From Mobilicoccus sp032056465 (lineage in GTDB: Bacteria > Actinomycetota > Actinomycetes > Actinomycetales > Dermatophilaceae), in NCBI RefSeq assembly GCF_032056465.1, contig NZ_DAMBCL010000007.1: a stretch of DNA of 64,000 nt. One strand, given 5' to 3'. The notes beneath the pieces were generated by a model, which had not been told where the DNA came from, did not search any database, and saw only the letters and a list, made by a program, of their open reading frames with translations. The position numbers and the translations under genes are program-made. Shown here in pieces: positions 60,016 to 64,000 of the stretch. How positions within the stretch are numbered: the first letter of the stretch is position 1; every line of letters starts with the position of its first letter.

Positions 60016-60205
60016 CCCTCGACGGTACGCGCACGGCCCGCGGAGCCGGGGACACCGCCAGCCCCGGTCCGCCCGTGACGATGCCCGCCCGCGGATGAGG
60101 AGGACGGAGACCACGAGCGCTGTCGAGACAGGCGAGGCCCGGCGACGTCCGACGGCGATTGTCGACGAGGACGTCTCCGCTCGCCGAGTTGCGTTCCGAC
60201 GCCGC

Positions 60206-60232
60206 TCAGATGACTCCCCGGGTGGCCGATAT
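60206..60232 (+). promoter_or_regulatory. FliA-like promoter upstream of the chemoreceptor
   Basis: TCA (60206-60208), 16 nt, then GCCGATAT (60225-60232), 7 of 8 with GCCGATAA. This fits the TCA-N15-17-GCCGATAA pattern of actinobacterial flagellar genes as I recall it. Predicted RNA start about 75 nt before the receptor ATG. The remaining 300-nt gap shows no other feature. Confidence 0.5.
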
Positions 60233-60314
60233 CACAGCCGTCATGTCACCCCTTGTCGGAGACCACGGTGACGTGGCGTGCGAGCGGCCGAGGGTCGCGG
60301 AGAAGCGGACATCC

Positions 60315-61949
60315 ATGGAACGGCCACACGCCCCCGGCACCGCGCCCCGCAGCTCGTTCTTCACCCGGTTGGGCCCGCGACCGAAGATCCTCACGGTCGG
60401 CGCCGTCGGCCTCCTGGGCATGGCCGCCCTCGGCGCGACGAGCGCATGGTCGTTGACGGTGATGGACGCCGCCGCCGACGAGATCAACGCGGCGAACCAC
60501 ATCCAGACCTCCGCCCAGAAACTCAAGGCCGACGTCTACAACCTCAAGCGCACCCAGAACCGCTACATGCTTCAGGCTCATGTCGACGGCAAGGCCGTCG
60601 CGGACCCCGCCAACCCGTCTCGCGCGACCTACCTCGGGGCCCTCAAGTCCACCGAGGCGGACCTCGCCGCCTTCCCGGCCCTCAAGCTCGAGAAGAGCAA
60701 GGCCGCCCTCGCCGATCTCGAGAACAGCTACGAGGCATTCAAGGCGTCCGACGACAGGGTCATCACCCTCGTCGGACAGGGCAAGATCGCCGAGGCGCAG
60801 AAGGTCACCCTCGGGGAGTCGACCGAGGCGGCGACGAAGGCGGCCGACGCCTCCGACGCCCTCATCGCCGCGGTGCAGACCCGCGTCGACGACGCCGTGG
60901 CGGCCAAGGCCTCCGCGAAGACCACGGCGAGCCTCGTCATGCTCGGCGTGGCCCTCCTCGTCGCCGCTCTCCTCGTCACCCTCGCGCTGTGGATCGCCCG
61001 GGGGATCCTCGTCGCCGTGAACTCGGTCCGGGCGACGCTCGAGGCGATGGGCCGCGGTGACCTCACGGTTCCCGCCCAGGCGACGACGCAGGACGAGGTG
61101 GGCCGCATGGCGCTCGCCGCCGAGGCGACCCGTGCCTCGATGCAGGACGTCATGGCCCAGGTGGGCGACGCGTCGACCACGGTGGCGACCGCCTCCGAGG
61201 AACTCACGGCGGTGTCCTCCTAGGTCGGTTCGACGTCCCGCGCCTCGTCCGAGCAGTTGGGGGTCATCAACTCCTCGGCGGAGACGATGTCGCAGAACAT
61301 CCAGACGGTGGCCGCCGGCACCGAGGAGATGACGGCGAGCATCCGGGAGATCGCCGCGAGCGCCCAGGACGCGGCGGGCGTCGCGGCCTCGGCCGTCCAG
61401 GTCGCGGACCAGACGAACATCACGGTCGCGAAGCTCGGCGAGAGTTCGGCCGAGATCGGCGAGGTCATCAAGTCCATCACGAGCATCGCCGAGCAGACCA
61501 ACCTCCTCGCCCTCAACGCGACGATCGAAGCGGCCCGTGCCGGGGAGGCCGGCAAGGGCTTCGCGGTCGTCGCCAACGAGGTCAAGGACCTCGCCCAGGA
61601 GACCGCCAAGGCCACCGAGGACATCAGCCGTCGGGTCGAGCAGATCCAGGTCGACACCGAGGCCGCCGTCACGGCGATCAGCGAGATCAGCACGATCATC
61701 GCCCGCATCAACGACACCCAGTCGACCATCGCGAGTGCCGTCGAGGAGCAGACCGCGACGACGAACGAGATGAGCCGCAGCGTGAGCGAGGCCGCGGGCG
61801 GCGCGAACGAGATCGCCCGCAACGTCGGTCAGGCCGCCTCGGGCGCCACGCAGACGACGGACGCGGCCGCGGCGTCGGCCCAGGCCGCCGGTGAACTCGC
61901 GACGCGGGCGGCGCAGTTGCAGGACCTGGTCCGCCGGTTCACCTACTGA
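60315..61949 (+). pseudogene. Transmembrane methyl-accepting chemotaxis protein with in-frame TAG
   Basis: Read through, this is a 544-residue chemoreceptor: membrane segment I (residues 25-47, ILTVGAVGLLGMAALGATSA), a four-helix ligand domain, membrane segment II (about 205-230), HAMP, and a signalling domain with tip TNLLALNATIEAARAGEAGK. Codon 303 is TAG (61221-61223) in VSS-stop-VGSTSRASSEQ; the frame is otherwise unbroken and good on both sides. Related receptors have Gln here (CAG), so a single C-to-T change explains it. As written, the product loses the signalling domain. It may be a pseudogene, a sequencing error or a read-through gene. The in-frame ATG 60243 is another possible start. 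Confidence 0.85.
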
Positions 61950-62072
61950 TCGACCGGCCGTCGCTCCCGGCGCACGCCCACGGCGCGGCCACCCCCGCAC
62001 CTCGGTCGAGGCGTCCTCACGCGTCACCGCGAGGGATGTGGACAGCCGCGCGGACTCTGTCATGGTGGGGAC

Positions 62073-63350
62073 ATGAGGTCCTGCTGCGCGGTCTACGTCG
62101 ACGTCGGTTATCTCCTGGCGGCGGCGGCCACGCGGGTCACCGGCAGCTCGCTGCGGCGGGGGATCCAGGCCGACTACGCCTCGCTCATCGAGTGGCTGGT
62201 CGCCCACGCGGAGGCCGACTCGGGCCTGCCGCTCCTCCGGGTCAACTGGTACGACGCGGGCGGGCGGCCCGGTGGGATGCCGGACGCCTCCCAGGACGAG
62301 ATCGGTCAGATCCCCGGGGTCAAGCTGCGCCTGGGTCGGCTGTCGTACTCCGGGGAGCAGAAGGGCGTCGACGTCCGGATCGGCCTCGACCTCGCGATCC
62401 AGGCACGACAGCGCATCGCCGACGTCGTCTACCTCGTCTCCGGGGACGACGACCTCACCGAGGCGGTCGAGGACGCCCAGAGCCACGGGGTGCAGGTGGT
62501 GATCCTCGCGGTACCCCGCCATGACGAGAGGCCGCTCGCCGTCTCCAAACACCTCCTCCGCGAGGTCGACCGCACCCAGGTCATCGACCAGGCCGCCATC
62601 GACCATGCCTTCAAGCCCACCGCCATCCCGGAGTCCCTCATCCCCTCCCTCGGTGTCGTGGACGAGCACCGCGACGGGTCGGACGGTTCACCCGAGGCCG
62701 ACCGACAGACGGGATCGTCGAACGAATCCCCTCTCACGACAGGTGTGCTCGACGACGACCCCGCGAGCCCTCACCCGTCCTCGACGAGGCGACCGCTCCC
62801 GGGCCCACCCCGCGAACGTCGCCGCACCGTCCGCGTCCACGGCGTCGCGGGAGCCGAGGACGTCGGCGGCCGAGCCCCGACACCCGCCGACTCCGCGGCC
62901 CCCCGGTCCGCCACCGAGCCGGCACCGGTGGGGGTGCCCGGCCCGGGACCGGCCCGGGTGGACCCCGGCGACGTGGGCGAGCAGGCACCGGCCGCGACGC
63001 CTGCTCCGAGCGCCCCCTCCCCCGCGATCCTCGCCCGCCGCAAGGCGGTCGGCGTGGCCCTGCCCGGTGCCGCGGCAGCGATCCCCTCCCCCTCGCCCGA
63101 CGACCCGAGCATGTCCCTCGCCGTCGTCGACGCGGTGGCCCGTCAGGTGGTCGCGGCGTGGTGCTCCTCGGCGACCCCGGACGCTCTCGCCGAGCTCAAG
63201 GCCGCCGCTCCGGTCATCCCCTCGGAACTCGACCGCGCCCTCCTCGTCGATCTGTCGAGTCGCGGCGACGAGCGCGACCTCGACGACGCGACACGCCACC
63301 AGATCCGGGCCCGGTTCTGGCACCACGTCGGGCGGGTCCGTCCGGTCTGA
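62073..63350 (+). CDS. NYN-domain (PIN-like) protein
   Basis: 425 residues. N-terminal NYN/LabA-like nuclease domain at 1-170 with CCAVYVDVGYLLAAAATRVT, KGVDVRIGLDLAIQARQRIA and VVYLVSGDDDLTEAVEDAQS, supplying the clustered acidic residues (D10, D in GVDVRIGLD, DDD) expected for metal-dependent RNA cleavage. A 160-residue Pro/Ser-rich linker leads to a C-terminal domain (LAVVDAVARQVVAAWCSSAT, ARFWHHVGRVRPV) typical of actinobacterial members. Role in RNA decay is inferred from the family. Single gene; ATG 62073 has no clear Shine-Dalgarno sequence. Confidence 0.87.
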   Translation: MRSCCAVYVDVGYLLAAAATRVTGSSLRRGIQADYASLIEWLVAHAEADSGLPLLRVNWYDAGGRPGGMPDASQDEIGQIPGVKLRLGRLSYSGEQKGVDVRIGLDLAIQARQRIADVVYLVSGDDDLTEAVEDAQSHGVQVVILAVPRHDERPLAVSKHLLREVDRTQVIDQAAIDHAFKPTAIPESLIPSLGVVDEHRDGSDGSPEADRQTGSSNESPLTTGVLDDDPASPHPSSTRRPLPGPPRERRRTVRVHGVAGAEDVGGRAPTPADSAAPRSATEPAPVGVPGPGPARVDPGDVGEQAPAATPAPSAPSPAILARRKAVGVALPGAAAAIPSPSPDDPSMSLAVVDAVARQVVAAWCSSATPDALAELKAAAPVIPSELDRALLVDLSSRGDERDLDDATRHQIRARFWHHVGRVRPV

Positions 63351-63435
63351 CCCCGGCGACGGTCCAGGTGGCACGGCCGACGCCTCGACACGCCCGATCC
63401 CACACGGCCCCCTGGCGTCGCTCGGGTCGCGCCCG

Positions 63436-63441
63436 TAATCT
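63436..63441 (+). promoter_or_regulatory. Probable -10 box of fmdB (TAATCT)
   Basis: TAATCT fits TANNNT and precedes fmdB by 39 nt, leaving room for GAGGAGG. Confidence 0.45.
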
Positions 63442-63479
63442 GCGCAGCACCAACGTCGTCCGCGACACGAGGAGGTCCG

Positions 63480-63761
63480 GTGCCCACCTACACGTTCCGG
63501 TGCGCCTCGTGCGGCGACGTGGACCATCGGTGCCCGATGTCGGAGATCCCGACGGCCCTCGACTGTCCCACCTGCGGTGGGCCGGCCCGGCGCCGGTGGA
63601 CCTCGGTCGCCGCCACCCACGGCGACTCCCCGGCCCGCCGAACCATCGAACGCGCCGAACGCAGCGCGTCCCAACCCCGCACCGTCGCGGCGCCCCCACC
63701 GGCCCGTTCCTCACGACCGGTGAGCCGCAATCCGCTTCACGCGACACTCCCTCGACCCTGA
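63480..63761 (+). CDS. fmdB: FmdB-type zinc-ribbon protein
   Basis: 93 residues. Zinc ribbon with CxxC pairs at PTYTFRCASCGDVDHRCPMS and ALDCPTCGGPARRRW, the FmdB family pattern; the rest is a Pro/Arg-rich tail. FmdB was described as a regulator of formamidase, and the next gene is indeed a formamidase. GAGGAGG lies 4 nt before GTG 63480, which sets the start. Confidence 0.88.
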   Translation: MPTYTFRCASCGDVDHRCPMSEIPTALDCPTCGGPARRRWTSVAATHGDSPARRTIERAERSASQPRTVAAPPPARSSRPVSRNPLHATLPRP

Positions 63762-63822
63762 CGCGCACGGGTCGCAGCGACGTGCGGCGGCCCGGTCGGG
63801 GTCTCGACCGCAAGGAGGACCC

Positions 63823-64000
63823 GTGCCCGACGTCATCTTCCCGCTCGACTCCACCAAGACGTTCACGCAGCAGCAGCTCACGGGCCACAACCGGTGGCAC
63901 CCCGACATCCCGCCGGTCGCGACGGTCAAGCCGGGGGAGTCGTTCCGCGTCCACTGCCGCGAATGGTTCGACGGCGACATCCACAACGACGACTCCGCCG
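63823..64000 (+). CDS. fmdA: Formamidase/acetamidase, N-terminal part
   Basis: Fifty-nine residues before the window ends. The stretch LTGHNRWHPDIPPVATVKPG followed by ESFRVHCREWFDGDIHNDDSA is highly typical of FmdA/AmdA, which hydrolyse formamide or short amides to ammonia and the acid. GGAGG lies 6 nt before GTG 63823. 61 nt separate it from fmdB, so the two probably form one operon. Confidence 0.9.
   Translation, partial: MPDVIFPLDSTKTFTQQQLTGHNRWHPDIPPVATVKPGESFRVHCREWFDGDIHNDDSA

Overview
The window is a chromosomal stretch of a very GC-rich actinobacterium. It has GC-dominated third codon positions, frequent GTG/TTG starts, TANNNT -10 boxes and the typical actinobacterial gene orders dxr-rseP-ispG-GNAT-proS, cdsA-frr-pyrH / tsf-rpsB, xerC-dprA-comM-yraN-DUF2469-rnhB-lepB-rplS and trmD-rimM-khpA-rpsP...ffh. 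Two chemoreceptor loci imply a motile cell. A Micrococcales member of the Dermatophilaceae type (for example Mobilicoccus-like) would fit, but that placement is inference. I see no insertion sequence, prophage, CRISPR array, rRNA or tRNA gene. A run of ten Ns (48347-48356) marks a scaffold join.

Left part (1-30 kb), mostly metabolism and transport: a truncated TauE/SafE exporter; the minus-strand isoprenoid block dxr, rseP-type protease, ispG, GNAT, proS; a DUF2252 kinase-fold gene behind two TGACGTCA palindromes; succinate-semialdehyde dehydrogenase; class I fructose-bisphosphate aldolase; a gluABCD-type amino-acid ABC transporter read from a leaderless promoter. Next is a putrescine/GABA locus: aminobutyraldehyde dehydrogenase divergent from an Lrp regulator, an aminotransferase, putrescine oxidase, a universal stress protein and an APC permease, largely coupled by ATGA/GTGA overlaps. 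With the SSADH about 8 kb away this could carry putrescine to succinate. A MacAB-like export system and propionyl-CoA synthetase follow, separated by a 28-bp perfect terminator stem.

Middle part (30-51 kb), mostly core information processing: LOG-family protein, rlmN, cdsA, frr, pyrH, tsf, rpsB, an aminotransferase, an M23 peptidase, a DUF3152 lipoprotein, xerC, dprA, comM, yraN, DUF2469, rnhB, lepB, rplS, trmD, rimM, khpA, rpsP. Several proteins carry unusual extensions: acidic Ala/Glu tails on S2 and S16, a TrmD fused to a GNAT domain and interrupted by the scaffold gap, and a long disordered insert in XerC.

Right part (51-64 kb): a soluble PAS protein translationally coupled to a soluble methyl-accepting protein; a zinc metallochaperone (AztD type) behind a Zur-like box; a two-part acetyltransferase overlapping an amidohydrolase; a ZIP-family transporter; ffh; a DksA-type zinc finger; a transmembrane chemoreceptor gene broken by an in-frame TAG; an NYN-domain protein; and an fmdB-fmdA pair running off the right edge. 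Both chemoreceptor loci are preceded by GCCGATAA-like elements, suggesting a flagellar sigma factor.

The most interesting signals are the TrmD-GNAT fusion, the split PAS/receptor pair, the amber-interrupted receptor, the stacked TGACGTCA palindromes, the universal stress protein inside the putrescine operon, and several leaderless promoters. No clearly new defence or mobile system was found.
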